Under the pieces are notes generated by a model. It was given only the letters and a program-made list of their open reading frames with translations, was not told the DNA's origin and ran no database searches. DNA of 7,534 bases. Source: Myxococcales bacterium (GTDB lineage: Bacteria > Myxococcota_A > UBA9160 > SMWR01). Positions 6,649 to 7,534 of this stretch are shown one piece after another. The stretch lies in contig JACZXC010000132.1 in NCBI GenBank assembly GCA_022571825.1, forward strand, positions 1-7,534. Direction: 5' to 3'. Position 1 is the stretch's first letter. The number at the start of each line of letters is the position of its first letter. Both the position numbers and the translations under genes were made by a program.

Positions 6649-7534
6649 ATGGGTCAGCGGGCATTGATCACCGGCGGTTCCGGCTACTTCGGCAGTCGGC
6701 TCCGTCGTCGACTCCTGGACTCGGGCTGGGCGTTGCGGGTGTTCGACCTCGTGGACGCGGACGACCGTCCCGCCGAGGTCGAATTCGCGAGGGGCGACAT
6801 CCGGGACCAAGCGGCCGTTCGCGAAGCCTGCGTCGACATCGAGGTCGTCTTCCACAATGTGGCTCAGGTGCCACTCGCGAAGGACCGCGACCTGTTCTGG
6901 TCGGTCAACTGCGGAGGGACCCGAACACTTCTCGAGGCGATGAAGCACTGCGGCGTCCGGAAGCTGGTGCACACGTCTTCGAGCGCGGTTTTCGGCATTC
7001 CCCAACAGAATCCCGTCGACGAGTCCGCCGAGCCGCATCCCCGAGAGGCGTACGGGGAAGCCAAGCTGGAGGCGGAGCGCGTCGTGCGACGCTACGCGGA
7101 CGCCGGCGCCCTCGATGCCGCCGTGATCCGGCCTCGAACGATTCTGGGTCACGGAAGGCTCGGGATCTTTCAAATTCTCTTCGACTGGGTGGCAGACGGG
7201 CGCAATGTTCCCGTGCTCGGCCGAGGGGACAACGTCTATCAGTTCGTGCACGCCGACGACCTGGCGCAGGCCTGCCTTCGAGCCGCCAAGCCGCGCGGAT
7301 TCCGCGTGTACCACGTGGGAGCTCAGCAGTTCGGCACGATGCGGGACACATTGGGGGCGCTATGTGATCACGCGGGAACCGGCAGCCGCGTGCGCTCGCT
7401 TCCGATGGCGCCGACGGTACTCGCGATGAAGGTCACGAGTGCCTTCGGCCTGTCTCCCCTCGGCCCCTATCACGCCCTCATGTACGGCCGCAGTCTCTAT
7501 TTCGATATCTCCCGGGCCAGGAGGGAACTCGGCT
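6649..7534 (+). CDS. Extended SDR, NAD-dependent epimerase/dehydratase family (3' partial)
   Basis: An open frame of 295 residues runs from ATG 6649 to the right edge with no stop, so the C-terminus is outside the window. The start is placed directly before the first strand and Rossmann motif, ITGGSGYFG (Gly9, Gly12, Gly15). It is followed by a strand ending in an acidic residue (VFDLVD), GDIRD, FHNVAQVP, an N-x3-GT motif (NCGGTRTLLEA), the active-site region HTSSSAVFG (likely Ser111) and Tyr135-x3-Lys139. LGRGDNVYQFVHADDLAQA is the usual epimerase substrate-side motif, and a more hydrophobic C-terminal part resembles 3-beta-HSD-type members. It would act in the cytoplasm on a hydroxyl or keto group with NAD(P). 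It lies 10 nt after the GMC-SDR gene, so it is the same operon, and it is a clear paralogue of the SDR half of that protein. Specific activity (epimerase, dehydrogenase or decarboxylating dehydrogenase) cannot be fixed from the sequence. Confidence 0.9.
   Translation, partial: MGQRALITGGSGYFGSRLRRRLLDSGWALRVFDLVDADDRPAEVEFARGDIRDQAAVREACVDIEVVFHNVAQVPLAKDRDLFWSVNCGGTRTLLEAMKHCGVRKLVHTSSSAVFGIPQQNPVDESAEPHPREAYGEAKLEAERVVRRYADAGALDAAVIRPRTILGHGRLGIFQILFDWVADGRNVPVLGRGDNVYQFVHADDLAQACLRAAKPRGFRVYHVGAQQFGTMRDTLGALCDHAGTGSRVRSLPMAPTVLAMKVTSAFGLSPLGPYHALMYGRSLYFDISRARRELG

Overview
This is a GC-rich bacterial window that is coding almost from end to end. GTG and ATG starts, a lipoprotein-style sulfatase-fold protein ending in a typical ESRLRALGYL tail, and long antisense open frames caused by GC-rich third positions suggest a free-living GC-rich Gram-negative. 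A Myxococcota- or Desulfobacterota-like lineage is possible. The phylum is an inference from protein style, not something the sequence proves.

Layout. (1) Positions 2-2650 (+) hold the 3' part of a large envelope gene. It encodes the C-terminal half of a YfhO-type membrane protein, followed in the same reading frame by an alkaline-phosphatase-superfamily (sulfatase-like) periplasmic domain. (2) Positions 2604-3461 (-) hold a class I SAM-dependent methyltransferase, convergent with gene 1; the two coding ends overlap by 47 bp. (3) Positions 3462-3615 are the only real intergenic gap, a divergent promoter region. (4) Positions 3616-7534 (+) hold a tight rightward operon: a 154-residue helical protein resembling GMC-oxidoreductase partner subunits or N-terminal domains; an 853-residue fusion of a GMC flavin oxidoreductase with an extended short-chain dehydrogenase (SDR); and a second extended SDR cut by the window end. 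The first two genes overlap by GTGA, and the last two are 10 nt apart.

How they may work together (inference). The operon looks like a redox cassette. The small protein plus the flavin domain would oxidise an alcohol to an aldehyde or ketone, and the two NAD(P)-dependent SDR domains would reduce, epimerise or further oxidise the product. With a methyltransferase and a YfhO/sulfatase-fold envelope protein next door, the simplest reading is a locus that makes or decorates a cell-envelope glycan, glycolipid or other lipid. The substrate cannot be read from the sequence. The most unusual points are the two multi-domain fusions (YfhO plus sulfatase fold, GMC plus SDR) and the sulfatase-fold domain carrying Thr where formylglycine sulfatases have Cys or Ser. 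I saw no RNA genes, CRISPR arrays, insertion sequences or convincing terminators.
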